A stretch of DNA of 64,000 nucleotides from Roseicyclus salinarum (GCF_029624655.1 NZ_JARRSA010000009.1:92012-156011), one strand, 5' to 3'; numbered from the stretch's first letter, positions 41,706 through 52,492 are shown. Program-made: numbers and translations. The notes: a model not told the origin generated them from the sequence alone.

Positions 41706-41954
41706 GTGTTTACTATTGATCCAGTTGTCCTGGGTGTTGCGAGGGTGGCGCCTTTGGGCCCCGAGACCGCGAACACGCCGAGCCGGTGGTATCGAATGGC
41801 CCGTGGTATCTGACGAAATCGGCGCAGGGAGGCGTGTTGCCATCCATCCCGCGCCAGTCTGAATAAACACGGGCTGCGGGCCGAAACAAGGCGAAATCGT
41901 AAAAAACCGCGGATTTTACCGCAAGTTGCGCGCCAAAGGCCCGTGGTAGCGCTA

Positions 41955-42848
41955 TCAAGCCCCGCAGCGGCGGCCCAGGACCACGCGCTGCCTCCCCGTA
42001 AGGTCGGGACGGATGCGGACGTCTTCAAGCCCCGCGGCCCGAAACAGCGCCGATACCGCCGCGCCCTGGTCCCGGCCGATCTCGACCGCGAGACGGCCGC
42101 CGGGCTCCAGATGGGCGGGCGCGCCCGCAAGGATCGCGTGGTAGGCCCCAAGCCCGTCGCCGCCCGGGCTGAGGGCGCCCGGCGGCTCGAAGCGGGTGAT
42201 CTCGGGCGCGAGCGCCGCGTACTCCGCTTCGGTCACGTAGGGCGGATTGGAGACGATCAGATCGAAGCGCGCGCCTTCGGGCACGCCCCCCCACCAGTCG
42301 CCCCGCGCGAACGAAAGGCGGTCCGAGACGCCGTGGCGCGCGGCGTTCTCGCGGGCCACGTCCAGCGCGTCTGCCGAGATGTCGGTGGCGAGGCCCGTCG
42401 CGCCCGCGCGCTCGGCCAGAAGCGTGACGGCAAGCGCGCCCGAGCCCGTGCCGAGATCGAGCAGCCTCTCGAAGGGGTCGCAAAGCGCCGCCTCGACCAG
42501 CGACTCGGTATCGGGGCGCGGCGTCAGGACGGCGGAGGACACGACGAATTCGCGGCCATGAAAGGCCCAGTACCCGAGGATCTGGGCCGTTGGCTCGCGC
42601 GCGGCGCGCCGCTCGAGCATCGCGTCGGCGGCGGCCAGCGCCGCTTCGGGCAAAGGATCCGGTCCCGCCGCGGCGAGGCGCGCGGCACTCCAGCCCGTCG
42701 CCGCTCGCAGCAGAAGCCGCGCGTCGCGCCGCGCCTCATCGGCGCCGATCAGTGGCCCGAGGCGCGCGACCGCCGCGCGCAGCCATGCGTCTGTGGCGAC
42801 GTTCAATGGCGGGGATGTGGCGCGCGGCATCGGTCGGCCACCCCTCAC
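41955..42848 (-). CDS. prmC: Release factor glutamine methyltransferase PrmC
   Basis: A 297-residue SAM enzyme that methylates the GGQ glutamine of release factors. Motifs: [16 protein letters not shown] (SAM loop) and the catalytic [15 protein letters not shown] (NPPY). [14 protein letters not shown] is also typical. The GTG at 42848 overlaps the prfA stop (GTGA), consistent with coupling; ATG 42830 ([20 protein letters not shown]) is an equally plausible start six residues further on. Confidence 0.96.
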   Translation of the reverse strand: MRGGRPMPRATSPPLNVATDAWLRAAVARLGPLIGADEARRDARLLLRAATGWSAARLAAAGPDPLPEAALAAADAMLERRAAREPTAQILGYWAFHGREFVVSSAVLTPRPDTESLVEAALCDPFERLLDLGTGSGALAVTLLAERAGATGLATDISADALDVARENAARHGVSDRLSFARGDWWGGVPEGARFDLIVSNPPYVTEAEYAALAPEITRFEPPGALSPGGDGLGAYHAILAGAPAHLEPGGRLAVEIGRDQGAAVSALFRAAGLEDVRIRPDLTGRQRVVLGRRCGA

Positions 42849-43900
42849 GCTTCCATGTCGGCCAGCATCCGCGCCTGCGCGTCCTCGGTGAGCGCGTCGA
42901 TGATCTCGTCCAGATCGCCCTGCATGACCTCGGGCAGGCGATAGAGCGTCAGGTTTATGCGGTGGTCGGTCAGGCGGCCCTGCGGAAAGTTGTAGGTCCG
43001 GATGCGCTCGGACCGGTCGCCGGTGCCGACCTGAGACTTGCGGTCGGCGGCGCGCTCGGCCTCGGCGCGGCGGCGCTCGAGGTCGAACAGGCGCGCGCGC
43101 AGGACGGCCATCGCGATCTCGCGGTTGCGGTGCTGCGACTTCTCCGACGAGGTCACGACGATGCCCGTGGGCAGGTGCGTGATGCGGACCGCGCTGTCGG
43201 TCGTGTTGACGTGCTGCCCGCCCGCCCCGGAGGCGCGCATCGTGTCGATGCGGATGTCGGCCGCGGGAATGTCGATATCCACCGCCTCGGCCTCGGGCAG
43301 GACGGCCACGGTGGCCGCCGAGGTGTGGATGCGCCCGCCGGATTCCGTCTCGGGGACGCGCTGGACCCGGTGGACGCCGCTTTCGAACTTCAGCCGCGCG
43401 AAGACGCCCTCGCCCGCGATGCGCGCCGTGACCTCCCGGATGCCGCCCAGCTCGGTCTCCTGCAGATCCACGATCTCGACCGTCCAGCCCTTCGCTTCGG
43501 CGTAGCGGGTATACATCCGCAGCAGGTCGCCCGCGAACAGCGCCGCCTCCTCCCCGCCGGTGCCGGGGCGGATCTCGAGCATCGCGGGGCGGGCGTCGGC
43601 CTCGTCCCTCGGCAGAAGCGAGAGGCGCAGCGCCTGCTCGGCATCCCTTATGGCAGGCTTCAGGCGCGCGATCTCCTCGTCGGCGAGGTCGCGCATCTCG
43701 GGGTCGGAGGCCAGCGCCTCGGCGCCCGCAAGCTCGTCGCGGAGGGCGTCGTAGTCGGAGATGCGCGTGACGACGGGCTTCAGCTCGGAATACTCGCGCG
43801 CAATCGCCGCGATGGCGTCGGGCGCCGCGCCCGCGTTCAGCTGCGCCTCGAGATACTCGAAGCGTTCGGTGATCTGGCGAAGGCGGTCGCGGGGAAGCAT
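42845..43900 (-). CDS. prfA: Peptide chain release factor 1
   Basis: A 351-residue class I release factor recognising UAA/UAG. The peptidyl-hydrolysis motif is in [20 protein letters not shown] (GGQ), and the codon-recognition region and C-terminal tail ([20 protein letters not shown]) match RF1. Length agrees with the family. It is first in a coupled prfA-prmC pair, its substrate-modifier partner. Confidence 0.97.
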   Translation of the reverse strand: MLPRDRLRQITERFEYLEAQLNAGAAPDAIAAIAREYSELKPVVTRISDYDALRDELAGAEALASDPEMRDLADEEIARLKPAIRDAEQALRLSLLPRDEADARPAMLEIRPGTGGEEAALFAGDLLRMYTRYAEAKGWTVEIVDLQETELGGIREVTARIAGEGVFARLKFESGVHRVQRVPETESGGRIHTSAATVAVLPEAEAVDIDIPAADIRIDTMRASGAGGQHVNTTDSAVRITHLPTGIVVTSSEKSQHRNREIAMAVLRARLFDLERRRAEAERAADRKSQVGTGDRSERIRTYNFPQGRLTDHRINLTLYRLPEVMQGDLDEIIDALTEDAQARMLADMEA

Positions 43901-43948
43901 GGCGCGGATGTGCAGGCGCGGGCGCGCGCGGTCAAGGGGCGGCGGCGC

Positions 43949-44392
43949 TCAGGGCGTCGCGGCGTCGATCCATCGCGCGACCCGCGCCGCGTTCACGCCG
44001 AGGTCCGACTGGCCGAAACGCGAGCGCGAGAAGATCTCGACGCGCGTGCCCTCGCCCTCAGGGGAAAGCCGTATCGAGACGGCGTCGGGAAAGCCCATGA
44101 GCCGCGTCCGCGCGACATAGGTGGCATGGCCCTGTGCAAGATCGCCTGCGATCAGCGTGGCGCCGTCGGCCTCGGCCACGGCGGCGAGGCGGGCGGCCAC
44201 GGTCGTGGGCGGGCTGTCGATGCGCGCCGCGCTGTCGCCCGCGCGAAGCGCGTAGTTCGGCGTGCCCGGCGGCGTGGCCGTCGCGGGATCGGCGTGCCAG
44301 CGCTCGGGCGGCATCGGGGCGAGACGAAACAAGACCGCCGCGCCGAGGACGGCGACGGCGAGGACGGCGAGAACGAGAATGGCGATACGCAT
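43949..44392 (-). CDS. DUF1499 family protein
   Basis: A 147-residue protein with an N-terminal hydrophobic anchor (ILVLAVLAVAVLGAAVLFRL) and a DUF1499 domain recognised by the ending SRSRFGQSDLGVNAARVARW. The domain probably faces the periplasm. Function is unknown. It lies upstream of prfA by about 48 bases on the same strand and may be transcribed with it. Confidence 0.85.
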   Translation of the reverse strand: MRIAILVLAVLAVAVLGAAVLFRLAPMPPERWHADPATATPPGTPNYALRAGDSAARIDSPPTTVAARLAAVAEADGATLIAGDLAQGHATYVARTRLMGFPDAVSIRLSPEGEGTRVEIFSRSRFGQSDLGVNAARVARWIDAATP

Positions 44393-44434
44393 GACCCCGC
44401 CATGACAAGAGGGGCCGCGAAGGTCAAGCCTGCC

Positions 44435-45055
44435 CTAGCGCCCCTCGTGCTTCTCGAGGAAAGCCTCGACGGGGAGTTCGCGGAAATCGTCCAGCGCGGC
44501 GCGGATGCCTGCGTGGTCCCAGTCCCACCAGGCCAGCGCGATCAGGCGCTCGGCCAGCGCGGGGGGCTGGCGCGGGCGCAACGGACGCGCCGGGCACCCC
44601 GCCACGATCGTGTAGGGCGCGACATCCTTCGTCACCACCGCGCCCGCGGCGACGACGGCCCCGTGGCCCACGGTGAGCCCGGGTTTCACGATCGCGCCGT
44701 GCCCGATCCAGGTGTCGTGGCCGACATGGGTCCTGCGGCTGGCGCGATGGGCGAAGAAGGCCGCGTCGTTCCCGGCGTCGGGCCAATAGTCGGCAGAGCG
44801 GTACATGAAGTGATGCAGGCTCGCGCGGTCGAGCGGGTGATCGGTGGGCCCGATCCTTGCGAAGGACGCGATGTTGGAGAACTTGCCCACGCTCGCATTC
44901 GCGATGTCGCAGAAGCGCGTCGTGTAGGAATAGTCGCCAAGCTCGGAATTCAGGAGGACCGACCCCTCCCCCACCTCGGTATACCGGCCAAGCGTGCTGT
45001 CGGTGATGCGCGCGCCGTCATGGATGCGCGGCTCTTCGGTGAGGGACTTGGACAT
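44435..45055 (-). CDS. Hexapeptide-repeat acyltransferase of the phosphonate-metabolism type
   Basis: A 206-residue left-handed beta-helix acyltransferase of the xenobiotic acetyltransferase group. The N-terminus ([40 protein letters not shown]) and [20 protein letters not shown], then [20 protein letters not shown] are typical. It most resembles the family annotated in phn operons (TIGR03308). No phn gene is nearby, so the name is a family label only. It is transcribed toward the DUF1499 gene. The start at 45055 was chosen over longer frames that lack homology-like sequence. Confidence 0.85.
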   Translation of the reverse strand: MSKSLTEEPRIHDGARITDSTLGRYTEVGEGSVLLNSELGDYSYTTRFCDIANASVGKFSNIASFARIGPTDHPLDRASLHHFMYRSADYWPDAGNDAAFFAHRASRRTHVGHDTWIGHGAIVKPGLTVGHGAVVAAGAVVTKDVAPYTIVAGCPARPLRPRQPPALAERLIALAWWDWDHAGIRAALDDFRELPVEAFLEKHEGR

Positions 45056-45121
45056 CGGACGCCTTTCGTTTCTTCCCGCGCGGTGAAGCAGACCTCCGTG
45101 ACGGCGTGATGACAAGCGAAA

Positions 45122-45165
45122 GGGGGGCGCTGCCCCCCGGCCTGCGGCCTCCCCCCGGAGTTTTT
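45122..45165. terminator. Tandem GC hairpins downstream of ackA
   Basis: GGGGGG-CGCTG-CCCCCC (45122-45138) is followed by GGCC-TGC-GGCC (45139-45149), CCCCCC and TTTTT at 45161-45165. On the minus strand, the ackA direction, the first hairpin is followed by only TTTC. This hairpin-plus-T block recurs at gene ends in this bacterial group. It probably ends ackA transcription. Confidence 0.6.
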
Positions 45166-45189
45166 CGGCAAGGATGAAGCCCGCGGGGG

Positions 45190-46347
45190 TCAGGCCAGCG
45201 CGGCCGCGGTTGCGCGTGCGATCACGCGCTCCTCGTCGGTGGGGATCACGAGAACGGGGACCGGGCCCGCGTGGATCTCGATCGCGTTCGCGGCGTTGGC
45301 GTCCGCGTCGACGGCGAGCCCCAGGAAGCCGAGCCTGGCGAGGGCGCGGGCGCGGATCTCGGGGCTGTTCTCGCCGATGCCGCCGGTGAAGACGAGCGCA
45401 TCGACGCCGCCGAGAATGGCGGCCATGGCGCCGATCTCACGGGTCAGACGGAAGACATAATAATCAACGGCTTCCGAGGCGTTCTTCGTGTCGGACGCCA
45501 AGAGGGTGCGCATGTCGTGGGACAGGCCGGAGAGGCCCTTCAGGCCGCTTTCGCGGTAGAGAAGCGTGGTGATCGCCTCCGCGTCCATGCCCTCGCCCAT
45601 CATGTGCAGGATCACGCCGGGATCGAGCTGGCCGCAGCGGGTGCCCATCGGCATTCCGTCGAGCGCGGAAAAGCCCATGGTGGAGCCGACCGAGCGCCCT
45701 TCGCGGATCGCACAGAGCGAGGCGCCATTGCCGAGATGCGCCACGATGACCCGGCCCCGCGCGAGGGGGCCGAAGTCCCGTTCGAGCCGGCCGGTGATGA
45801 AGTCGTAGCTGAGCCCGTGGAAGCCGTAGCGCCGCACGCCGGCATCGTAGAAGCGGCGCGGGAGGGCGAAGGTGTCGTTGACCCACGGGTGGCCGCGGTG
45901 GAACGCGGTGTCGAAGCAGGCGACCTGCCGCGCGCCGGGGAAGGCCGCGACGGCCGCCCGGATGCCCGCGATGTTGTGCGGCTGGTGCAGGGGCGCCAGC
46001 GACGACAGCGCTTCGAGCGCCTCGATCAGGGCGGGCGTCAGTTCGCGCGGGGTGGCGATGTCGGGACCGCCGTGGACGACGCGATGGCCGACGCCGGCGA
46101 CCGGCTGCGGGCCGAGATGCGGGGCGAGCGCGTCGAGGATGGCGCGCAGGCCGCCGGCATGGTCGGTGGCGTCGACGGCGCGCGCACCGCCCGCCCCTCC
46201 CGTCCCGGTCGTCACGACGAGCCGCGCCTCGGGCCCGAGGCGGTCGACCTGGCCGCGCAAGCGTTCCTCGGGCTCGGGTCCCGGCGCGTAGAGGCCGAAC
46301 TTGATCGAGGAGGAGCCCGCGTTCAGCGTCAGGACGAGGCCGCTCAA
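45190..46347 (-). CDS. ackA: Acetate kinase
   Basis: A 385-residue enzyme interconverting acetyl phosphate and acetate with ATP. Motifs: [20 protein letters not shown] at the N-terminus, [42 protein letters not shown] and the C-terminal [17 protein letters not shown]. No ATG precedes the conserved N-terminus; the best start is TTG at 46347, whose TTGA overlaps the stop of the phosphotransacetylase gene. Translational coupling would explain the weak start. Together they form the Pta-AckA overflow or acetyl-phosphate pathway. Confidence 0.96.
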   Translation of the reverse strand: MSGLVLTLNAGSSSIKFGLYAPGPEPEERLRGQVDRLGPEARLVVTTGTGGAGGARAVDATDHAGGLRAILDALAPHLGPQPVAGVGHRVVHGGPDIATPRELTPALIEALEALSSLAPLHQPHNIAGIRAAVAAFPGARQVACFDTAFHRGHPWVNDTFALPRRFYDAGVRRYGFHGLSYDFITGRLERDFGPLARGRVIVAHLGNGASLCAIREGRSVGSTMGFSALDGMPMGTRCGQLDPGVILHMMGEGMDAEAITTLLYRESGLKGLSGLSHDMRTLLASDTKNASEAVDYYVFRLTREIGAMAAILGGVDALVFTGGIGENSPEIRARALARLGFLGLAVDADANAANAIEIHAGPVPVLVIPTDEERVIARATAAALA

Positions 46348-47738
46348 GGCGCGAGGCCCCGCAGGACGCCGCGGGCGTTCGCATAGAGCGCCGCGACCGC
46401 GCAGGAGGCCAGCCGCGCGCGGTCGTCGTCGGCGCGCGAGGTCAGGATCACGGGCACCTGCGCGCCCATCACCACGCCCGCCGCGGCGGCATGGGCGAGG
46501 AAGGTCAGTTCCTTCGCGATCATGTTGCCGGCCTCGAGGTTCGGGGCCACGAGGATCTCGGCGCGCCCGGCCACGAGGCCCGTCAGGCCCTTGGTGCGCG
46601 CCGCGCCGAGATCGACGGCGTTGTCCATCGCCAGCGGCCCGTCCACGAGGCCGCCCGTGATCTGGCCCCGGTCGGCCATCTTCGAGAGGATCGCGGCATC
46701 GAGCGTGGAGGGGATCGAGGACGTCACGGTCTCGACCGCCGACAGGATGCCGACCTTGGGTTGGGCGATCCCGAGCGACAGCGCGAGGTCGATCGCGTTC
46801 TGCACGATGGAGACCTTGGTCTCGAGGTCCGGGGCGATGTTGATCGCCGCATCGGTCACGAACAGCAGATGGTCGAGGCCCGGCACGTCCATGACGAAGA
46901 CATGGCTGAGGCGGCGGTTCGTCCTGAGCCCGCCCTCCTTCTTCAGGATCGCGTGCAGAAGCTGGTCGGTGTGCAGATGGCCCTTCATCACCGCGCTCGC
47001 GCGCCCTTCGTGGACCAGCGCGACGGCGCGCAAGGCGGCGGCGCGGTGGTCGGGAATGTCCACGATCTCGATGCCCGAGATGTCGGCCCCGGCTTCCTGG
47101 GCGGCGGCCTCGATCCGGGCACGCGCGCCCACGAAGACGGGATCGATCAACGTGTGGTCGCGGCCGAGCAGCGCCCCCATCAGCGCATCGGGGCTTTCGG
47201 GGCAGACGACGACGGTGGGCATGGCCGGCAGCGGCTCGGCCCGGTCGAGCAGGCGGTCGAAATTGGCGTGGCTCTGCACGGTCAGGCCCGGCATCCCCTC
47301 GACGTCGAAGCTGAGCGCGTGGTCCGGCGCCCTCACCCGCGCCTCGCCCGTGCAGATCGCGCCCTTGGGGCCGTCCACGCGGGTGGAGAGCCGCACCTCG
47401 CCATCCGGCCCCTTCTCCTCGACGCGGACGGTCACGGTCAGCGTGTCGCCGGCATGGGCGCGGCCGACGAAGCGGACGTCCTGCGACAGGTAGAGCGTCC
47501 CTGGCCCCGGAAGCTGGTTGCCGAGCACGCCCGAGATCAGGGCCGCGACCCAGGCGGACGGCGCTACCGCCTCGGGCACGCCGTCGCCATCGCCGTCGTA
47601 TTTCGGCAGGTGCATCGGGTTCACGTTGCCGCTTGCATGGGCGAAGACGTAGAGATCGTCCGCGCGCACGAGCCGCCGGGTCGAGGCCTCCATCCCCGGC
47701 GTGAGATCGGCGTAGGGCGTGGCCGTGAAGATGGTCAT
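46344..47738 (-). CDS. MaoC-like hydratase/phosphate acetyltransferase fusion
   Basis: A 464-residue fusion. Residues about 1-140 are a MaoC/hot-dog (R)-enoyl-CoA hydratase-like domain (DDLYVFAHASGNVNPMHLPK; GPGTLYLSQDVRFVGRAHAG). Residues about 170-464 are a phosphate acetyl/butyryltransferase (LLGRDHTLIDPVFVGARARI; VMKGHLHTDQLLHAILKKEG; VFVMDVPGLDHLLFVTDAAI). The pairing is common in Rhodobacterales. The transferase converts acetyl-CoA or another acyl-CoA to acyl phosphate for AckA, which is encoded immediately downstream in an overlapping frame. Confidence 0.94.
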   Translation of the reverse strand: MTIFTATPYADLTPGMEASTRRLVRADDLYVFAHASGNVNPMHLPKYDGDGDGVPEAVAPSAWVAALISGVLGNQLPGPGTLYLSQDVRFVGRAHAGDTLTVTVRVEEKGPDGEVRLSTRVDGPKGAICTGEARVRAPDHALSFDVEGMPGLTVQSHANFDRLLDRAEPLPAMPTVVVCPESPDALMGALLGRDHTLIDPVFVGARARIEAAAQEAGADISGIEIVDIPDHRAAALRAVALVHEGRASAVMKGHLHTDQLLHAILKKEGGLRTNRRLSHVFVMDVPGLDHLLFVTDAAINIAPDLETKVSIVQNAIDLALSLGIAQPKVGILSAVETVTSSIPSTLDAAILSKMADRGQITGGLVDGPLAMDNAVDLGAARTKGLTGLVAGRAEILVAPNLEAGNMIAKELTFLAHAAAAGVVMGAQVPVILTSRADDDRARLASCAVAALYANARGVLRGLAP

Positions 47739-47926
47739 GACGTTCCGTCGCTTTCGGGCATGGACTGATCCCGCCTACCCTAGGGCGCATCGCGCGCGCC
47801 ACCTTGATTTGGGTCAGGTCGCAGCACCGCTTGCGGTCGCCGCGCGCCCGGTCCAGTTTCGCCGTGCCGACAACAGGGGACAGGGACATGGGCGACGGGG
47901 TCGACACGAGTGGAAACGGCGGGGGC

Positions 47927-48865
47927 ATGGCGCGGAAGATCATCATCGACACCGATCCGGGGCAGGACGACGCGGTCGCGATCCTGCTGGCCCTGGCCAG
48001 TCCCGAGGAGATCGACGTCCTCGGCATCACCGCGGTCGCGGGCAACGTGCCGCTGGAACTGACCCAGAAGAACGCGCGCAAGATCTGCGAACTCGCCGGG
48101 CGCAGCGACGTCCCGGTCTTCGCGGGATGCGCGGCCCCCATGACGCGCAAACTCGTGACGGCCGAGCACGTCCACGGCAAGACCGGGCTCGACGGCACCG
48201 ACCTGCCCGATCCGAAGATGCCGCTCCAGGAGGCCCACGCCGTCGATTTCATCGTCGAGACGCTGCGCCGCGAGCCCTCGGGCACCGTGACGCTCTGCCC
48301 GATCGGGCCGCTCACCAACATCGCCACGGCCTTCCGGCGCGCGCCCGACATCGTGGGGCGGGTGCAGGAGATCGTCCTGATGGGCGGCGCCTATTTCGAG
48401 GTGGGCAACATCACGCCCGCGGCCGAGTTCAACATCTACGTGGACCCCGAGGCCGCCGACATCGTGTTCCGCTCGGGCGTGCCGATCACCGTGATGCCGC
48501 TCGACGTGAGCCACAAGGCCCTGACGACGCGCCCCCGCATCGAGGCGTTTCGGGCGCTCGGCACCGAGGTCGGGCGCGCCGTCGCGGAATGGACCGACTT
48601 CTTCGAGCGCTTCGACATGGCGAAATACGGCTCGGAGGGGGCGCCGCTCCACGATCCCTGCGTGATCGCCTACCTGATCCGGCCCTCCCTGTTCACGGGG
48701 CGGCACGTCAACGTCGAGATCGAATGCGCCTCGGAGCTGACGCGCGGGATGACCGTCGCGGACTGGTGGGGCGTCACCGACAGGCAGCCCAACGCCACCT
48801 TCATGGGCGATCTCGACGACGCGGGCTTCTACGACCTTCTCGCCGGCAGGCTCGCGCGGCTCTAG
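47927..48865 (+). CDS. Inosine/uridine-preferring nucleoside hydrolase
   Basis: A 312-residue calcium-dependent N-ribohydrolase. The N-terminal DTDPGQDDAVAILLAL Asp cluster binds Ca2+, and VTLCPIGPLTNIATAFRRAP, VLMGGAYFEVGNITPAAEFN and APLHDPCVIAYLIRP complete the site. The ATG at 47927 (MARKIIIDTDPGQDDAVAIL) gives the family length; ATG 47888, with a better AGGGAC ribosome-binding site, would add thirteen Gly/Asp-rich residues. It is divergent from the Pta fusion gene. Confidence 0.94.
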   Translation: MARKIIIDTDPGQDDAVAILLALASPEEIDVLGITAVAGNVPLELTQKNARKICELAGRSDVPVFAGCAAPMTRKLVTAEHVHGKTGLDGTDLPDPKMPLQEAHAVDFIVETLRREPSGTVTLCPIGPLTNIATAFRRAPDIVGRVQEIVLMGGAYFEVGNITPAAEFNIYVDPEAADIVFRSGVPITVMPLDVSHKALTTRPRIEAFRALGTEVGRAVAEWTDFFERFDMAKYGSEGAPLHDPCVIAYLIRPSLFTGRHVNVEIECASELTRGMTVADWWGVTDRQPNATFMGDLDDAGFYDLLAGRLARL

Positions 48866-48896
48866 CAGAGGGGCGCCGGGGCGTGGCCCTGCGCCC

Positions 48897-49436
48897 CTAG
48901 GTGACGACGGCCAGGACGATGATCATCAGGATCGAATAGAGCGCGATCCCGCCGCCGACCAGCCAAAGGTGCCACTGCTGGAAGATCGTGGCCTTGGCCA
49001 TCTGCCCCGCCTGGTAGATCAGGTCGGGCCAGGTGAAGCTGACGAAATCACCTTGCGTGAAGACCGCCTTGATCCTGTTCTCTTCGTCGACGACGGGCAG
49101 CCTGCGGAACCGCTCGTTCGACATGATGCGGAGCCAGTCCAGAAGGTCGTCCGTCTCGCGGGCGACGCGCGGATCGGCGGTCATGATCTCCGACAACCTG
49201 GTGGTGGCCGCGTCGCGATCCTCGTGGACCAGGCGGCTCATTATGTCACGCTCGGTCACGACGCCGAGCACGCGGCTGTCCTCGTCGGTCACGATGACCG
49301 AGCCGAAGCGCCGGGCGGTCATGGCGGCGACGGCCTCCTTCACGGTGGCATCGGGCGCGAAGGTCAGCGGCTTGGGTTTCGAGGCGAATTCGGGTCTGTC
49401 GCGCAGGGTCATGGCGACGCGGTCTGTTGCGGGCAT
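48897..49436 (-). CDS. CBS-pair protein with C-terminal membrane helix
   Basis: A 179-residue protein. Residues about 20-145 contain two CBS modules (ATVKEAVAAMTARRFGSVIV, VLGVVTERDIMSRLVHEDRD; ETDDLLDWLRIMSNERFRRL, PVVDEENRIKAVFTQGDFVS). The C-terminus has one hydrophobic span (WLVGGGIALYSILMIIVLAV), which would tether an adenylate-sensing module to the inner membrane. Convergent with the nucleoside hydrolase gene. The target is unknown. Confidence 0.9.
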   Translation of the reverse strand: MPATDRVAMTLRDRPEFASKPKPLTFAPDATVKEAVAAMTARRFGSVIVTDEDSRVLGVVTERDIMSRLVHEDRDAATTRLSEIMTADPRVARETDDLLDWLRIMSNERFRRLPVVDEENRIKAVFTQGDFVSFTWPDLIYQAGQMAKATIFQQWHLWLVGGGIALYSILMIIVLAVVT

Positions 49437-49579
49437 CGGGGCGTATCCCTCCTTGAAGCTGCGAAAACGAGGCTAAAGACCTAAGGCGGACGCGCGCGGG
49501 ATCAAACGCGCCTTCCAAATGCGCCCCCCTTCGCCTACCTCGGAGGGAACAGCCCCAGACGCAGACCGGAGCGCACCCA

Positions 49580-51022
49580 ATGACCGCGCATTTCCCCTTC
49601 GACAACAGCTACGCGCGCCTTCCCGACCGCTTCTACACGCGGCAGGCGCCGGTGCCGGTGGCCTCGCCCGCACTCGTGGCGGTGAACCGCGACCTCGCCG
49701 AACGTCTCGGGCTGACGCTGCCGCAGGACGAGGCGGAGACGGCCGCGATCTTCGCCGGCAACCGCCTTCCGGACGGGGCCGAGCCGCTCGCACAGGTCTA
49801 TGCGGGCCACCAGTTCGGCGGCTGGTCGCCGCAGCTCGGAGACGGGCGCGCCATTCTGCTGGGCGAGGTCGTCGCGCCCGACGGCGCGCGCTTCGACATC
49901 CAGCTGAAGGGCGCGGGACGCACGCCCTATTCGCGCATGGGCGACGGCCGCGCCTGGCTGGGCCCGGTGATCCGCGAATACGTCGTCTCCGAGGCGATGG
50001 CGGCGCTCGGCATCCCCACGACGCGCGCGCTTGCCGCGGCGACGACGGGCGAGGTCGTCCTGCGCGAGGGCCGGATGCCGGGCGCGGTGTTCGCGCGTGT
50101 GGCGTCCTCCCACATCCGCGTCGGTACCTTCCAGTTTTTCGCCGCGCGCCGTGACGTGGACGCGCTGAGGGCGCTGTGCGAACACGCCATTGCGCGCCAC
50201 TACCCCGACGCGGAAGGCCCCGCGGGACTGCTCGACGCGGTGATCGGCGCGCAGGCGGCACTCGTGGCGAAGTGGATGGGCGTGGGCTTCATCCACGGCG
50301 TGATGAACACCGACAACATGGCGATCTCCGGCGAGACCATCGACTACGGCCCCTGCGCGTTCATGGACGAATACCACCCCGACCGGGTGTTCTCCTCCAT
50401 CGACCAGTTCGGGCGCTATGCCTACGCCAACCAGCCGCAGGTGGCGGTCTGGAACATCGCGCAGCTGGCCACTGCGCTGCTGCCCCTGATGCCAGACGGC
50501 GACGCCGCGATCGAGGCCTTCACGGAGGCGGTCAACGGCTTCTCCGACCGGTTCGACGCCGAGTGGCACGCCGTCCTCGGCGCGAAGCTGGGCCTGGCCG
50601 AGCGGCGCGAGGGCGACGCGGCGCTCGCCTTCGACCTGCTCGAGCGGATGGCCGCGAACGCGGCCGATTTCACGAATACCTTCCGCGCGCTTTCGGGCGC
50701 GACGCCCGAGGCCGCATCGGCGGAGTTCTCCGATCCCGGCGCGCTCGCCCCCTGGCTTGCCGACTGGCGCGCGCGGCTGGCGGCAGAGGGGCGCCCCGAG
50801 GCCGACCGCATCGCCGCGATGCAGGCCGCGAACCCGGCCCTGATCCCGCGCAACCACCGCGTGGAAGAGGCGATTTCAGCGGCGGTCGCAGGCGATCTGG
50901 CGCCCTTCCGCCGTCTCGGCGAGGCGCTGTCGCGCCCCTTCGATCCAGCGCCCGGCGACCTCGATCTCGCGGCGCCGCCGCGCGCGGAGGAGCGCGTGAC
51001 CCAGACCTTCTGCGGAACCTAG
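49580..51022 (+). CDS. selO: SelO/YdiU family protein AMPylator
   Basis: A 480-residue pseudokinase-fold enzyme that transfers AMP to hydroxyl side chains of proteins, linked to redox homeostasis. Signatures: [40 protein letters not shown], and the catalytic [20 protein letters not shown] then [12 protein letters not shown]. Length matches the bacterial family. The C-terminal Sec/Cys of some homologues appears as the Cys in TQTFCGT, three residues from the end. Shares CTAG with the convergent transporter gene. Confidence 0.96.
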   Translation: MTAHFPFDNSYARLPDRFYTRQAPVPVASPALVAVNRDLAERLGLTLPQDEAETAAIFAGNRLPDGAEPLAQVYAGHQFGGWSPQLGDGRAILLGEVVAPDGARFDIQLKGAGRTPYSRMGDGRAWLGPVIREYVVSEAMAALGIPTTRALAAATTGEVVLREGRMPGAVFARVASSHIRVGTFQFFAARRDVDALRALCEHAIARHYPDAEGPAGLLDAVIGAQAALVAKWMGVGFIHGVMNTDNMAISGETIDYGPCAFMDEYHPDRVFSSIDQFGRYAYANQPQVAVWNIAQLATALLPLMPDGDAAIEAFTEAVNGFSDRFDAEWHAVLGAKLGLAERREGDAALAFDLLERMAANAADFTNTFRALSGATPEAASAEFSDPGALAPWLADWRARLAAEGRPEADRIAAMQAANPALIPRNHRVEEAISAAVAGDLAPFRRLGEALSRPFDPAPGDLDLAAPPRAEERVTQTFCGT

Positions 51023-51918
51023 CCGTCCGCGGCGCGCGGGGACGGCCGGTTAACGAGGATCAGCCCCGCGCAGACCAGCACCAGCGCCACGACGAGGTCG
51101 GGGCCCACCGGCTCGCCCAGCATGAGCCAGCCGAGGCCGACGCCGAAGACCGGCGCGAGGAAAGCAAAGGAGGCGACCGACGAGGCCGGGTAGATCGTCA
51201 GGAGCCAGAACCAGAACAGGAACCCCGCCGAAACGATGGCCACGATCTGGAAGCCGAGGCCGGCCCAGTGGGTCGCCGAGGGATCGCGCAGGGCGGGCCC
51301 GAAGAACGCGGCCGCGACGAACAGGATGGGCGCGGACACGGCAAGCTGCCACAGAAGCTGCACCTCGGGGCGCACCTCCTTCAGCTTGGTGACGCGCACG
51401 ATCAGCGCGATCCCCGCCCAGCCAAGCGCGCCCCCGAGCGCGAAGAGGTCGCCGAGGAGCGAGGCCTGCCCGTCGTCCCCACGGGAGGCGAGCGCCACCA
51501 CCACGCCCCCGAACGCCAGCGCGAGGCCCGCCGATTTCGCCCGCGTCAGCCGCTCGGCGGGGATCAGGACGTGCGCCGCGAGCGCAAGCCAGATCGGCAT
51601 CGTGTAGAAGATGACGGAGGTCCGCGTGACCGTGGTGAGGTCGAGGGCGATGAACAGGCAGACGAACTCGAAGGCGAAGACCGCGCCGATCAGGAGGCCC
51701 GCTGGCAGCGTGGCGCGCGGCAGCGTCAGCGAAAGCCCCCGCCAGCGGATCCACCCGTAGATCAGGAGCGCGCCGCCAAGCGAGCGGAGTGCGGCGAAGA
51801 AGACCGGCTGCAGCCCCTCGTTCGTGACCTTGATCACGACCTGGTTGAACGCGAGCAGCAGGGCGAACCCGGTGAGGGAGGCGGCGCCGAAGGCGTCGAT
51901 CCGGGGCTTGCGGGGCAT
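51019..51918 (-). CDS. EamA/DMT-family transporter
   Basis: A 299-residue inner-membrane protein with ten predicted spans arranged as two EamA repeats. The first starts [20 protein letters not shown] and includes [20 protein letters not shown]; the second includes [20 protein letters not shown] and ends [20 protein letters not shown]. The substrate is unknown; related carriers export amino acids or metabolites. The start at 51918 follows GGAGACGAC and gives family length. Confidence 0.92.
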   Translation of the reverse strand: MPRKPRIDAFGAASLTGFALLLAFNQVVIKVTNEGLQPVFFAALRSLGGALLIYGWIRWRGLSLTLPRATLPAGLLIGAVFAFEFVCLFIALDLTTVTRTSVIFYTMPIWLALAAHVLIPAERLTRAKSAGLALAFGGVVVALASRGDDGQASLLGDLFALGGALGWAGIALIVRVTKLKEVRPEVQLLWQLAVSAPILFVAAAFFGPALRDPSATHWAGLGFQIVAIVSAGFLFWFWLLTIYPASSVASFAFLAPVFGVGLGWLMLGEPVGPDLVVALVLVCAGLILVNRPSPRAADG

Positions 51919-52078
51919 GTCGTCTCCGGCTGATGTCCTGAGGGCCTCGCAGTGGCGGCGGCAGGACGCGGTGTCAAGCGCGCCACGAAGGCTGCGGCGC
52001 GCCCGCGCGGCCTTTCCTCGCCGCGCGCTTTCCCGTAATCCTCGACGGCGAAGACCGGCATCCGGAGGACGAGAGCGG

Positions 52079-52492
52079 ATGAACGACACGATCGAGGCGC
52101 GCTGCGAGGCCAAGGGATTGCGCATGACCGAACAGCGCCGGGTGATCGCCCAGGTGCTGGAATCGTCGAGCGACCATCCCGACGTCGAGGAGCTCTACAC
52201 GCGGTCCACCGCCCGCGATCCCCGCATCTCGATCGCGACGGTCTACCGGACGGTCAAGTTGTTCGAGGAATCGGGCATCATCGACCGGCTGGAGTTCGGC
52301 GACGGCCGCGCGCGTTACGAGGATGCCGAGCGAGACCACCACGACCACCTGATCGACATGAATTCGGGCGAGGTGATCGAGTTCGTTGATCCAGAGATCG
52401 AGGAACTTCAGGAACGCATCGCGCGCAAGCTGGGCTACAGGCTCAAGGGCCACAGGCTGGAGCTTTACGGCGTCCCGATCCGCAAGGACTGA
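52079..52492 (+). CDS. Fur-family metalloregulator (Fur/Mur type)
   Basis: A 137-residue repressor. The winged helix is GLRMTEQRRVIAQVLESSSD then SIATVYRTVKLFEESGIIDR. The dimer domain contains the metal-site segment ERDHHDHLIDMNSGEVIEFV. The CxxC structural zinc motifs of many Fur proteins are absent, as in alphaproteobacterial Fur/Mur, which often respond to manganese. GAGGACGAGAGCGG precedes the ATG. The target is not evident from neighbours. Confidence 0.93.
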   Translation: MNDTIEARCEAKGLRMTEQRRVIAQVLESSSDHPDVEELYTRSTARDPRISIATVYRTVKLFEESGIIDRLEFGDGRARYEDAERDHHDHLIDMNSGEVIEFVDPEIEELQERIARKLGYRLKGHRLELYGVPIRKD

